From: Hymenobacter sp. HSC-4F20
GTDB taxonomy: Bacteria > Bacteroidota > Bacteroidia > Cytophagales > Hymenobacteraceae
Direction: 5' to 3'
Assembly (NCBI RefSeq): GCF_019599275.1
Contig: NZ_JAHZTD010000001.1
Location: 1-64,000 of the forward strand
DNA length: 64,000 nt
Of this stretch, positions 24,564 through 32,714 are shown in pieces (position 1 is the first letter of the stretch; each line of letters starts with the position of its first letter). The notes under the pieces were generated by a model that was not told the origin of the DNA, made no database searches, and saw only the letters and a program-made list of their open reading frames with translations. The translations under genes and the position numbers were made by a program.

Positions 24564-24607
24564 GGTAGCTGCTACGCTACCCCCCTTATAGGGAATGAGC
24601 GTGTCCG

Positions 24608-24656
24608 GCCTGCTCTGTTGTGCTTTGGGTAGCACGGCAGAGCAGGCTGCTCTTTT
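24608..24656 (+). terminator. Terminator after the glutathione peroxidase gene
   Basis: A 17-bp stem (24608-24624 with 24631-24647, two wobble pairs; core GCCTGCTCTG), loop 6, then GCTCTTTTT. Confidence 0.85.
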
Positions 24657-24676
24657 TGAGGCGGAAGTGGTTTCCC

Positions 24677-24684
24677 TACCTTCG
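24677..24684 (+). promoter_or_regulatory. -7 box TACCTTCG of the HAD phosphatase gene
   Basis: TACCTTCG 25 bases before the ATG at 24709; the same octamer precedes the STAS gene at 51857. Confidence 0.5.
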
Positions 24685-24708
24685 CGCCTGTAATCAATCC
24701 TTGCCTGC

Positions 24709-25365
24709 ATGGTACGCACTGTTATTTTCGACATGGACGGCGTTATCGTCGATACCGAGCCTGTACACCGCTATGCCTACTACCGCCATTTCGAGGAGCT
24801 GGGCCTTGAGGTGACGGACGAGGAGTACGCCACGTTTACTGGCCGCTCGACCAAAAATGTGTACCAATACCTGAAGGACAAGCACGGGCTGGCCCAGCCC
24901 GTGGAGGAATTGGTGATGATGAAGCGGGAATTCTTCAACCGGGCCTTCGACGAGAAGCCTGATCTGGAGCTGCTCGACGGGGTGCGCCCCCTTATTGAAG
25001 AGTTGCACCAGCACGGCTTCCAACTGATTCTGGCTTCCTCGGCTTCCAAATCGACGATTGACCGGGTAATGCGGCGGTTTGCGCTGGGGCCCTTTTTCTC
25101 TCACCTCGTCAGTGGCGAGGACTTTCCGCGTTCCAAGCCCGACCCCGCAATTTTCGAATACGCGGCTTCCCTGTCGAGGGCGCCCAAAGCTGAGTGCGTG
25201 GTAATTGAAGATTCTGCCAACGGGGTGACGGCGGCCAAAGCGGCGGGGCTGTATTGTATCGGCTACAACAGCGAGCATTCTCCGATGCAGGACCTCCACC
25301 ACGCGGATAGGGTAGTGGGATACTTCCAGGAGCTAACCGCCGAGCAAATTGCCGCTATCAACTAG
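24709..25365 (+). CDS. HAD superfamily phosphatase (beta-phosphoglucomutase-like)
   Basis: A 218-aa HAD subfamily IA hydrolase. Motif I is FDMDGVIVDTEP (nucleophile Asp 8), followed by an alpha-helical cap (about 18-85). Motif II is ILASSASKS, motif III the Lys in RSKPDP, and motif IV VVIEDSANGVTAAKAAG. This is typical of phosphoglycolate, sugar-phosphate or beta-phosphoglucomutase-type enzymes. The mutase-specific substrate residues cannot be confirmed by eye, so the substrate is unknown. It may be co-transcribed with the downstream menA, 67 bases away. Confidence 0.9.
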   Translation: MVRTVIFDMDGVIVDTEPVHRYAYYRHFEELGLEVTDEEYATFTGRSTKNVYQYLKDKHGLAQPVEELVMMKREFFNRAFDEKPDLELLDGVRPLIEELHQHGFQLILASSASKSTIDRVMRRFALGPFFSHLVSGEDFPRSKPDPAIFEYAASLSRAPKAECVVIEDSANGVTAAKAAGLYCIGYNSEHSPMQDLHHADRVVGYFQELTAEQIAAIN

Positions 25366-25413
25366 ATACGCGCCCAACCTGAATCCAGAGCGCGGGCTCT
25401 CCGCCTAGCGTCT

Positions 25414-25421
25414 TATTTTCG
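25414..25421 (+). promoter_or_regulatory. Putative -7 box TATTTTCG of menA
   Basis: TATTTTCG, a relaxed TAnnTTTG match, 12 bases before the menA ATG. Confidence 0.3.
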
Positions 25422-25432
25422 CATCACCCCTC

Positions 25433-26395
25433 ATGGCACCTTCTTCTTCTGCCGCGCCTGCTACCCCTACCAGCCCCGCTAAAGCCTGGCTTTCCGCATT
25501 TCGGCCCCGCACGCTGCCGTTGGCCCTGGCCAGCATTATGGCCGGTGGGTTTCTGGCGGCCAGCCACGGGCAGTTTCGCGGGAGCGTGGTAGGGTTGGCG
25601 GCTCTCACCACCATTCTGCTCCAGATCCTGAGCAACCTAGCCAACGACTACGGCGACTCCCAGAACGGCGCCGATAGTGTGCACCGCGAAGGGCCGCAGC
25701 GGGCCGTGCAGAGCGGGGCCATCAGTCCGCAGCAGATGAAAAAGGGGATGGGGGTGTTCGGATTGCTTTCCCTGCTGAGCGGCCTGCTGCTGCTGTGGGT
25801 GGCCCTGGGCACGGCCGGCGCCTGGATTTTCGTGGCCTTCTTCGTGCTGGGCCTCTCGGCCATCTGGGCCGCCGTGAACTATACGGCCGGCTCCAAACCC
25901 TACGGCTACGCCGGCCTCGGCGACTTGTCGGTGTTCATCTTCTTCGGGCTGGTAGGCGTGTGTGGTACGTACTTCCTGCAGGCCTATAGCCAGGTAGAGG
26001 TCTGGACCCAGGCCCTGCCGCTGCCGGTGCTGCTGCCCGCCGCCGCGCTGGGCTGCTTTGCTACGGCCGTGCTGAACGTAAATAATATCCGCGACATCCG
26101 CTCCGACGAGTTGGCCGGCAAAATCACGATTCCGGTACGGCTGGGGCCAGTGCGCGCCCGCCGCTACCATTGGCTGCTGCTGGTGCTGGGCTTTGGCTGC
26201 GCCGTGGTGTACGTGGCCCTGACCTACCACTCGCCTTGGCAGTGGCTGTTCCTGCTCGCGGCCCCGCTCTTAATTCGCAACGCTACCCAGGTATGGCAGC
26301 GCCAGGAAAGTATGCAACTCGACCCGCTGCTGAAGCAAATGGCCCTCACCACGCTGGTATTTACGCTATTGTTCGGGGTAGGGCAGATATTGTAA
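25433..26395 (+). CDS. menA: 1,4-dihydroxy-2-naphthoate polyprenyltransferase
   Basis: A 320-aa UbiA-superfamily membrane enzyme with about eight helices. It attaches a polyprenyl chain to dihydroxynaphthoate, giving demethylmenaquinone. The first Asp-rich motif is NLANDYGDSQNGADS (about residue 68), matching MenA (NDYxD). The second lies in NNIRDIRSDELAGKITIPV (about residue 222). The N-terminus FRPRTLPLALASIMAGGF is typical. The remaining men genes are not in the window. Confidence 0.94.
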   Translation: MAPSSSAAPATPTSPAKAWLSAFRPRTLPLALASIMAGGFLAASHGQFRGSVVGLAALTTILLQILSNLANDYGDSQNGADSVHREGPQRAVQSGAISPQQMKKGMGVFGLLSLLSGLLLLWVALGTAGAWIFVAFFVLGLSAIWAAVNYTAGSKPYGYAGLGDLSVFIFFGLVGVCGTYFLQAYSQVEVWTQALPLPVLLPAAALGCFATAVLNVNNIRDIRSDELAGKITIPVRLGPVRARRYHWLLLVLGFGCAVVYVALTYHSPWQWLFLLAAPLLIRNATQVWQRQESMQLDPLLKQMALTTLVFTLLFGVGQIL

Positions 26396-26440
26396 GATGG
26401 GTACACTTGCCGGGTATATTCCCTCCCAACCCTAAGAGAA

Positions 26441-26875
26441 ATGAACAATTCTTCTCACTCAAGTACTATAGTGGCAGTGCGTTGTTTTCTCAGCGAAGAA
26501 ATTGGGGTGAACGAAGCTGAAATAACTGGCAGTGCGAATTTGGTCAACGATCTAGGTGTATGGGGTGGCGACTTTTTTGAGCTGATAGAGAAATTCAGTC
26601 AGAAGTTTCAAGTAGACATTACTTCTTTTCGCTGGTATTTCCATAGCGGAGAAGAAGGATTCAACACAGGCGGCATAATTTTTCGCCCGCCCAATGAGCG
26701 GGTCGAGCATATTCCAGTAACCTTGGAAATGCTGGCTGAGGCTGCAGAAAAGCAACGATGGATTGTAGAGTATCCACCCCATCGGCTTCCGGCCCACCGT
26801 TTTGACATCTGGCTCAACGTGCTACTCGCCTTGGGTGTAGTGTTGGCTTTGTTGTTTAAGTTTTTAGTGATGTAG
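26441..26875 (+). CDS. DUF1493 family protein
   Basis: A 144-aa protein whose first 100 residues match the DUF1493 pattern: an acyl-carrier-like helical start with NLVNDLGVWGGDFFELIEKF, then VDITSFRWYFHSGEE. A transmembrane helix closes the C-terminus (WLNVLLALGVVLALLFKFLVM region, about 123-143). No phosphopantetheine serine is apparent, so it is probably not a true carrier protein. The function is unknown. Codon use is more AT-rich than its neighbours. A TACACTTG sequence at 26402 may be its -7 box. Confidence 0.75.
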   Translation: MNNSSHSSTIVAVRCFLSEEIGVNEAEITGSANLVNDLGVWGGDFFELIEKFSQKFQVDITSFRWYFHSGEEGFNTGGIIFRPPNERVEHIPVTLEMLAEAAEKQRWIVEYPPHRLPAHRFDIWLNVLLALGVVLALLFKFLVM

Positions 26876-26945
26876 AATTGCTATGCTACAACTAAAGAAA
26901 AGCTGCAGCCTGTATAGATAGCCGCCTTTATACCTATCCAAACAA

Positions 26946-27503
26946 ATGGTGCTCTCCGAAAAAGAAACTACCCGCCTCAGCAAGCTCCTAAGCCTAGTGC
27001 TGCGCCACGAGCCAGCCCGGCTGGGCCTGACACTGGACGCCCAGGGCTGGGTGGAGGTCGATACGCTGCTAACTCAGGCCAAGGCACACCAAGTACCGCT
27101 TACCCGCGAGAACCTGCTGTATATCGTAGAAACCAACGCCAAGCAGCGTTTCCGACTCAGTGAAGACCAGCAGCGTATCCGGGCAAGTCAGGGGCATTCG
27201 GTGGAGGTGGAGCTGGGTTACGCGCCCGTTGTGCCGCCCACAATGTTGTACCACGGCACCGCCACCCGGCACCAGGCTGCCATTCTGCAGAACGGGCTCC
27301 AGAAAATGAGCCGCCAGCAAGTGCACCTGAGCGCCGATGTGGCTACCGCCCAGCAGGTAGGTGGCCGCCACGGCAAGCCCGTCGTGCTGGTGGTTGCCGC
27401 AGCGCGCATGCATGCCGATGGCTACGCATTTTACCAAGCTGACAATGGCGTGTGGCTGACGGACGAGGTGCCAGCTCATTATCTGCAGTTGCTGGAAGGG
27501 TAG
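26946..27503 (+). CDS. kptA: RNA 2'-phosphotransferase (Tpt1/KptA)
   Basis: A 185-aa NAD-dependent enzyme. It starts KLLSLVLRHEPARLGLTLD with the catalytic Arg-His pair, then has GWVEVDTLL. The NAD-binding ART-like half shows LYHGTATRH, VHLSADVATAQQVGGRH and a closing WLTDEVPAHYLQ. In yeast it removes the 2'-phosphate left by tRNA splicing, with NAD+ as acceptor; in bacteria without such introns the substrate is unknown, perhaps RNA repair ends. No RNA ligase or RtcB is seen nearby. The length is typical (about 180). Confidence 0.93.
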   Translation: MVLSEKETTRLSKLLSLVLRHEPARLGLTLDAQGWVEVDTLLTQAKAHQVPLTRENLLYIVETNAKQRFRLSEDQQRIRASQGHSVEVELGYAPVVPPTMLYHGTATRHQAAILQNGLQKMSRQQVHLSADVATAQQVGGRHGKPVVLVVAAARMHADGYAFYQADNGVWLTDEVPAHYLQLLEG

Positions 27504-27561
27504 GGTTTTAGGCCACCATGACACGGACGCGAAGTATACTACAAGTTAGGGCTAGAACTCT

Positions 27562-27762
27562 ATGACTTCGTTTTCACTTACCGCTGCAGCCAACGTGCTA
27601 GCACCTGCCTACTACCTGTTACAAGCTCAAGGCTATCAGGTACGGTATGATGCAAAAATGGACTTGTGGATAGCCGAGAAAGAGGGGGTGCACTTAAGCG
27701 CTTACGACTCGATCATGCTCTGCGGCTTAGCCTACATTCACGAGCATAAAGGAGAGAATTAG
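27562..27762 (+). CDS. Small unknown protein (66 aa), possibly cut by a stop codon
   Basis: A 66-aa acidic protein, MTSFSLTAAANVLAPAYYLL at the start and HEHKGEN at the end; no family recognised. After the TAG at 27760-27762 the same frame continues as RVSDEEIEAYLKLEE to a second stop at 27808-27810. The extension has a plausible protein-like composition, so the TAG may be a recent nonsense mutation (for example from TGG). Base composition is more AT-rich than average, like DUF1493 upstream. A terminator follows. Confidence 0.55.
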   Translation: MTSFSLTAAANVLAPAYYLLQAQGYQVRYDAKMDLWIAEKEGVHLSAYDSIMLCGLAYIHEHKGEN

Positions 27763-27816
27763 AGGGTTTCAGATGAAGAAATTGAAGCTTATTTAAAGCT
27801 GGAAGAATAGAAAATA

Positions 27817-27850
27817 AAAAGCCTCCGCTGCAACTGCAACGGAGGCTTTT
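27817..27850. terminator. Bidirectional terminator
   Basis: A stem AAAAGCCTCCG with CGGAGGCTTTT (one inner mismatch then more pairs), flanked by A and T runs, between the 66-aa gene and the convergent helicase gene. Confidence 0.85.
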
Positions 27851-27866
27851 CTCATCAAGCTTGAAA

Positions 27867-29549
27867 TTACTCGGCGCTAGGCGTAACTGGGGCAGCCGTA
27901 GTAGCCTCGGTTGCGCCGCCTTCCGGGCGCGGGCCACGGCCACCACGGTTGCGGCCACCACGCTTGCGCCGCCGCTGTTCAGGCTTCTCACCTTCGGCGC
28001 GTGGCTGCGTTGTTGCTGCCTCTCCTTCCGGGCGCGGGGCGCGGGGCTCGCGGGGCGGACGAGATTCGCCTTCCGGACGTGGTGCGCGAGGCTCCCGGCG
28101 CGGACGGCTTTCGCTGCCTTCGGGCCGGTCTTCGCGGGCGGGGCGCTGGTAGGGCTGGGCGGGGGCCTGGCCGGCGTCCAGGGCGGCTAGGGCAGCTTGG
28201 GCTTTGGCAATGCGGGCCTGCTGGTCAGCATCAGGCTTACCGTCGCCGCGGTTGGGGCGGGAGCCGTTGCGGCCTCCACCGCCGCGCGGGGCGCCGCCTT
28301 CGGGGCGGGGGCCACGGTCGCGGCCGGAGCCACCACCGCTACGGCCGCCGCGCTCGGGCCGGCCACCAATTTTACCACGCAGGCCACTGAACCGCTTCGG
28401 GTCAAACTCGGGCGCTTCGCCCAGGCCCAACTCCTCGGTGATGTTCTTCTTCTCGATTTCGCGCTCAATCAGCTTCTCAATCTTCACTACGCGGTCCTGG
28501 TCTTGGTCCGAAATGAAGGTGATGGCCGTGCCTTTAGTGGCAGCGCGGGCCGTGCGGCCAATGCGGTGCACATAATCTTCGGCGGCGCGCGGAATGTCGT
28601 AGTTTACTACGTGGCTCAAGGAGTCAATGTCGATGCCGCGGCTGAGTACGTCGGTAGCTACCAGAATGGGAAACTGCTTGTTTTTGAAGGCGCGCATAAT
28701 TTCCTCGCGCTCCTCCTGGGTGCGGTCGGAGGAGATGCCGCGGGCCTCGATGCCGAGCTTGTTGATAGCCCGCACAATGCCGCCCACGGCCGCTTTCTGC
28801 GAGGTAAACAGCACCATGCTCTGCACATCCTGAGTTTTGATGATGTGCTCCAACAAGTAAATCTTCTGGCGGTCGAAGGCCATGTAGAACTGCTGGTCGA
28901 TGCCGGCGGCGGGCTTAGACACAGCCAGCCGGATTTCCTCGGGCTGATTGAGAATCTGCTGCGAGAACTCCCGGATTTTGTTGGGCATCGTGGCCGAGAA
29001 CAGCAGCGTCTGGCGCTCCTTGGGCAGCTGGCGCACGATGTTGAGGATGTCATCGGAAAAGCCCATGTCCATCATCTTGTCGGCCTCGTCCAGCACCAGA
29101 TATTTCAGCTGCTCAAACTTCACGTAGCCCATCTGCATGTGGGCAATGAGGCGGCCGGGGGTAGCGATGATGATATCGGCGCCGGAGGTGAGGGCGCGCT
29201 TCTGCTGCTCCCAGCCTTCGCTTTTGCCGCCGCCGTAAATAGCAATGGAGCTGGCTTCCACAAAGTAGCCGAAGCCGGTTACTTGCTCATCAATCTGGGT
29301 GGCCAACTCGCGGGTAGGCACCAGAATGAGGGTGGAGGTATTGCCGTGCTTGGCGTGGGAAATCTTGTCGAGGAGGGGTAGCAGGTAGGCGGCCGTTTTG
29401 CCGGTGCCGGTCTGGGCGCAGGCAATCAGGTCCTTGCCTTCAATAATTTTTGGAATGGCCTGCTCCTGAATGGGCGTGGCATTCTGGTAATTCATGGCAT
29501 CGATGCCCGCCAGGAGGTCATCGTGCAAGTTAAATTCGTGAAACGTCAA
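27867..29549 (-). CDS. DEAD-box ATP-dependent RNA helicase with RG/RP-rich tail
   Basis: A 560-aa helicase. The core carries the Q motif (NATPIQEQAIPKII), motif I AQTGTGKTAAY, motif II DEAD (LVLDEADKMM), motif III SAT and motif VI HRIGRTARA. Residues from about 390 on form a basic low-complexity tail rich in Arg, Gly and Pro, with at least two repeats of an REPRAPRPEGE unit, probably for RNA binding. Such proteins act in ribosome assembly and mRNA turnover and are often cold-induced. The tail is longer than in RhlE. A TATCTTTG box lies 73 bases before the ATG. Confidence 0.94.
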   Translation of the reverse strand: MTFHEFNLHDDLLAGIDAMNYQNATPIQEQAIPKIIEGKDLIACAQTGTGKTAAYLLPLLDKISHAKHGNTSTLILVPTRELATQIDEQVTGFGYFVEASSIAIYGGGKSEGWEQQKRALTSGADIIIATPGRLIAHMQMGYVKFEQLKYLVLDEADKMMDMGFSDDILNIVRQLPKERQTLLFSATMPNKIREFSQQILNQPEEIRLAVSKPAAGIDQQFYMAFDRQKIYLLEHIIKTQDVQSMVLFTSQKAAVGGIVRAINKLGIEARGISSDRTQEEREEIMRAFKNKQFPILVATDVLSRGIDIDSLSHVVNYDIPRAAEDYVHRIGRTARAATKGTAITFISDQDQDRVVKIEKLIEREIEKKNITEELGLGEAPEFDPKRFSGLRGKIGGRPERGGRSGGGSGRDRGPRPEGGAPRGGGGRNGSRPNRGDGKPDADQQARIAKAQAALAALDAGQAPAQPYQRPAREDRPEGSESRPRREPRAPRPEGESRPPREPRAPRPEGEAATTQPRAEGEKPEQRRRKRGGRNRGGRGPRPEGGATEATTAAPVTPSAE

Positions 29550-29621
29550 GGCGCAGCTTGTTTAGGATGATTGATGGCTGACCTTGCTTTCCGGTCAGCG
29601 AACCGCTAGTTGTAATGGGAA

Positions 29622-29629
29622 CAAAGATA
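29622..29629 (-). promoter_or_regulatory. -7 box TATCTTTG of the helicase gene
   Basis: Perfect TAnnTTTG on the minus strand, giving a leader of about 65 bases. Confidence 0.6.
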
Positions 29630-29700
29630 GAGGGATTTAGGTGCGCCGCGCCGCCCCAACCTCTACTATGAAAGTACAGGCCCAGTTCGACGTTTTTGCG

Positions 29701-29708
29701 TACCCTTG
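29701..29708 (+). promoter_or_regulatory. Putative -7 box TACCCTTG of the response regulator gene
   Basis: TACCCTTG, one base off the consensus, 33 bases before the ATG at 29741. Confidence 0.4.
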
Positions 29709-29740
29709 CGCCCAAAATCAGCCCTACTTTCCTACCCCCT

Positions 29741-31093
29741 ATGCCCGCCGGAACCCTACTGCTCATCGACGACGAAACCAGCCTGCGCCAACTCCTGGCC
29801 CGAGTGCTGGAGCTGGAAGGCTATACCGTGCTGCAAGCGCCCGATGCCCGCCGCGGCCTGGAGATGCTGCGCCTCCACGCCGAGGAAGTGCTGGTAATTT
29901 TGTCGGATGTGAAGCTGCCCGATGGCTACGGCCTCGACTTGCTACCCCGCTACAAGCAGGTAGCCCCCCTGGCTGAGGTGGTGTTGATGACCGCCTACGG
30001 CACCATCCCCGACGGCGTGCGGGCCATGAAAGAAGGCGCCTTCGATTACCTCACCAAGGGCGACTCCGACGACCAGCTGCTGGTAGTAGTGGAGCGCGCC
30101 GCCGAAAAGGCCCGCCTGCAGCAGCGCGTGGCGGATCTGGAGAAGAAGGTAGGCGCTCAGTACAGCTTCGACAGCATGATTGGGCACTCCGCTGCTTTAA
30201 CCCAGGCCAAGAAACTGGCCCAGCGCGTAGCCCCCACCGACAGCACGGCCCTGCTGGAAGGCCCCACTGGTGCGGGCAAGGAGCTGTTTGCCCAGGCTAT
30301 TCACCAGGCTAGTCAGCGGCGGAGCAAGCCGTTTGTAGCCGTGAACTGCTCGGCTTTCCCGAAAGATTTGCTGGAATCGGAGCTGTTTGGCTACAAGAAA
30401 GGCGCGTTTACGGGGGCGCTGTCTGATAAGAAAGGCTTGCTGGAAGAAGCCAACGGTGGCACCCTGTTTCTGGATGAAATCGGGGAGCTGGAGCTGAACG
30501 TGCAGGCCAAGTTCCTTAGGGTGCTGGAAACCCAGCAGTTCACCAAGCTCGGCGACACCAAGCCCACCAGCGTGAACGTGCGCATTGTGGCCGCCACCAA
30601 CCGCAACCTCAAACAGGAAGCCGCTGAAGGTCACTTCCGCCCCGATCTGTACTACCGCCTTTCGGTGTTCACGGTGCTGGTGCCGGGCCTGAATGAGCGG
30701 CGCGAAGACATTGCCCCGCTAGCCGACTACTTCCTGCAGTACTTCGCCGCCCGCCTGCGCAAACGCCTGCGCGGCCTGGAGCCCGAAGTGCTCCAGCAGC
30801 TCCAGCGCTACGACTGGCGGGGCAACGTGCGGGAGCTGAAAAACGTGCTGGAGCGCGCCGCCATCCTGGCCGATGGCGACCTGCTCACCGTGGATGACCT
30901 GCCCGCCGAATTTCACTACCTGCCTACCCCCCTCACTACCGACGAAGCCTCCGACCGTACCCTGCGCACCCTGGAGAAGCGCCAGATCCGGCAGGTGCTG
31001 CAGGAAACCGGCGGCAACAAAATGGAAGCGGCCCGCCAGCTTGGCATCGGCACCAAAACCCTCTACCGCAAGATTCAGGAGTACGGGTTGTAA
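29741..31093 (+). CDS. NtrC-type sigma-54-dependent response regulator
   Basis: A 450-aa regulator with three parts: a receiver domain (about 1-120; phospho-acceptor Asp in VILSDVKLPDGYG), an AAA+ sigma-54 activation domain (about 140-370; Walker A GPTGAGKE, the sigma-54 contact loop in KKGAFTGALSDK, Walker B TLFLDEIGE) and a C-terminal Fis-type helix-turn-helix (about 405-450; GGNKMEAARQLGIGTKTLYRK). The ATG at 29741 starts the receiver. No kinase is adjacent; the nearest is the histidine kinase at 40744. It lies just upstream of the kdp locus, which has no KdpE, so it may regulate kdp. That link is inference. Confidence 0.92.
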   Translation: MPAGTLLLIDDETSLRQLLARVLELEGYTVLQAPDARRGLEMLRLHAEEVLVILSDVKLPDGYGLDLLPRYKQVAPLAEVVLMTAYGTIPDGVRAMKEGAFDYLTKGDSDDQLLVVVERAAEKARLQQRVADLEKKVGAQYSFDSMIGHSAALTQAKKLAQRVAPTDSTALLEGPTGAGKELFAQAIHQASQRRSKPFVAVNCSAFPKDLLESELFGYKKGAFTGALSDKKGLLEEANGGTLFLDEIGELELNVQAKFLRVLETQQFTKLGDTKPTSVNVRIVAATNRNLKQEAAEGHFRPDLYYRLSVFTVLVPGLNERREDIAPLADYFLQYFAARLRKRLRGLEPEVLQQLQRYDWRGNVRELKNVLERAAILADGDLLTVDDLPAEFHYLPTPLTTDEASDRTLRTLEKRQIRQVLQETGGNKMEAARQLGIGTKTLYRKIQEYGL

Positions 31094-31237
31094 CTGAGAG
31101 GGAGTGAGGTCACGAATAAGCTACTATATAGTTGGAAGTGTATACTATAGCATTTAAAATTTTCGTTACTTGAGAAGGCCGGCTTCTGAGGGTAGAAAGC
31201 TGGGAAGTATCTGTGTATTATCTACTTCCTCATCTCT

Positions 31238-32368
31238 ATGAAAAAGCATTTACTGGGTTTATTGCTTGTTGCCCCCTGGCTGGCTAATGCGCAAACAGCC
31301 GCTCCCTTCACCATCAAAGGCACCCTCGGCAAGCTCAATGCCCCAGCCAAGGTGTACCTAATGCGCGGTAACGTGGTGGCAGATTCAGCGACGTTAAAAA
31401 ACGGGGCGTTTGAATTAAAAGGGACCAGCAATGCGCCCGTAGCAGCCGACTTAATATTCCGAACCAAGGGGCAGCTAGGTAGCTTGTCTGGGCGGGTGCT
31501 GGACCGCACGCGCCTCTATCTGGAGCCGGGAACCATAGTCATCACCAGCCCCGACTCGCTGGCCCACGCCACTATTCAGGGCGGCCCTGTAAACACGGAT
31601 AACGTACGGCTGAATGCGGCCATAAAGCCAGTTATTGCCAACGTGCAGGCTTTCGGGGCGGAAATGCAAAAAGCTACGGAACAGCAGCGGCAGGACCCAG
31701 CTTTCCACGAGCGGAACAAGGCCCGGTTTGACGCGTTCAACAAGCAGATTGCGGCTGTCATCTACGATTTTATCAAAGCCAACCCGAGCTCGTGGGTGAG
31801 CCTAGATGCCCTGATGGGGCTCCAGATGCTAGATCTGCCGCAGTACAACGTGGTGGCTCCGCTGTACAATGCCTTTAGCCCGGCCCTCAAGAACAGCCCC
31901 CAGGGCCGGGAGTATGGTGAGATGGTCCAAAGGCTGAAAGTTGTGGCGATTGGAGCGCAGGCCCCTGATTTCTCCCAGCAAACGCCCGATGGCAAAACCA
32001 TATCGTTGCGCGATTACCGCGGCAAGTACGTGCTGGTTGATTTTTGGGCTTCCTGGTGCGGCCCCTGCCGCGAGGAAAACCCCACGGTTGCCAAGGTCTA
32101 CAGCGAATACAAAGGCCGCAACTTCGAGGTGTTGGGCGTGTCGCTGGATAACGAAGAGCAGCGCGACAAATGGGTAAAAGCTATTCAGGACGACAAGCTG
32201 AGCTGGCCGCAAGTGTCGGACCTGAAGGGCATGGATAATGCGGCTGCCCTCAGTTATTACGTGCATGCCATTCCCCAAAACTTTCTCATTGACCCCACCG
32301 GCAAAATTGTGGCCGCCAACCTCAAAGGCGCTGATTTGAAAGCTACCCTGGCGAAGTATATCAAGTAA
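31238..32368 (+). CDS. TlpA-like thiol-disulfide oxidoreductase with DUF4369 domain
   Basis: A 376-aa exported protein. The signal peptide is about residues 1-19 (MKKHLLGLLLVAPWLANAQ). Residues about 24-120 resemble DUF4369 (FTIKGTLGKLNAPAKVYLM). The C-terminal AhpC/TSA-type thioredoxin domain has the redox motif WASWCGPCREE near residue 270 and the cis-proline in HAIPQNFLIDP. It probably reduces or oxidises protein thiols in the periplasm, as in cytochrome maturation. A strong terminator follows, so it is separate from the kdp transcript. Confidence 0.9.
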   Translation: MKKHLLGLLLVAPWLANAQTAAPFTIKGTLGKLNAPAKVYLMRGNVVADSATLKNGAFELKGTSNAPVAADLIFRTKGQLGSLSGRVLDRTRLYLEPGTIVITSPDSLAHATIQGGPVNTDNVRLNAAIKPVIANVQAFGAEMQKATEQQRQDPAFHERNKARFDAFNKQIAAVIYDFIKANPSSWVSLDALMGLQMLDLPQYNVVAPLYNAFSPALKNSPQGREYGEMVQRLKVVAIGAQAPDFSQQTPDGKTISLRDYRGKYVLVDFWASWCGPCREENPTVAKVYSEYKGRNFEVLGVSLDNEEQRDKWVKAIQDDKLSWPQVSDLKGMDNAAALSYYVHAIPQNFLIDPTGKIVAANLKGADLKATLAKYIK

Positions 32369-32415
32369 GTCGAAGCTGAGGCAGGATACTATTCCTGAAT
32401 TACCAGCAACCTCAC

Positions 32416-32468
32416 AAACCGGGTTATTCTGACCGACGCACCGGGTCAGAATGACTCGGTTTTTTTGT
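32416..32468 (+). terminator. Terminator after the thioredoxin-like gene
   Basis: A 19-bp stem with two wobble pairs (32416-32434 with 32444-32462; it contains GGTCAGAATGAC), loop 9, then a T-run. It closes the upstream unit before the kdp leader. Confidence 0.85.
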
Positions 32469-32714
32469 GCGTGCTTGCGCCAAGGCTGAGTTGGTTGAAA
32501 ATAATTTATCTGATAATCAAGGGGATATAAGATGAAAAGGAGGGGAGTAGCAGAACTGGGCCCGGGTTGGTAATGAGCTGCCCGAGCCACTCGTCGATTC
32601 AGCAAACGGGCTGAACCGAGGCCGGCCCTGGGCAGACTGACACCCCGCCCAGGGCCACACCCCGGCGCCGCGGGCTCCTTCACGGACCAGTTCCACTTCT
32701 TTTCATCTCGTCAG
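32469..32714 (+). promoter_or_regulatory. Leader/control region of the kdp locus
   Basis: An AT-rich part (32497-32545) is followed by a GC-rich part that can fold: GCCCG (32580-32584) with CGGGC (32607-32611), and GGCCCTGGGC (32624-32633) with GCCCAGGGCC (32647-32656). I see no -24/-12 sigma-54 site (GG-N10-GC) and no clean TAnnTTTG box. It does not match the ydaO c-di-AMP riboswitch as I remember it. A structured leader that senses ions or a nucleotide is possible but unproven. Confidence 0.35.

Noticed and set aside
28015..28330. Repeated GC-rich units considered as a CRISPR or minisatellite
   Set aside because: They encode the repeated RG/RP-rich tail of the helicase in frame; no spacer structure is present.
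28197..29381. A 394-codon plus-strand frame
   Set aside because: It is the antisense shadow of the DEAD-box helicase gene, caused by high GC at the third codon position.
32469..32714. Sigma-54 promoter before the kdp locus
   Set aside because: No GG-N10-GC pair with the expected TGGCAC/TTGC context was found in this stretch.
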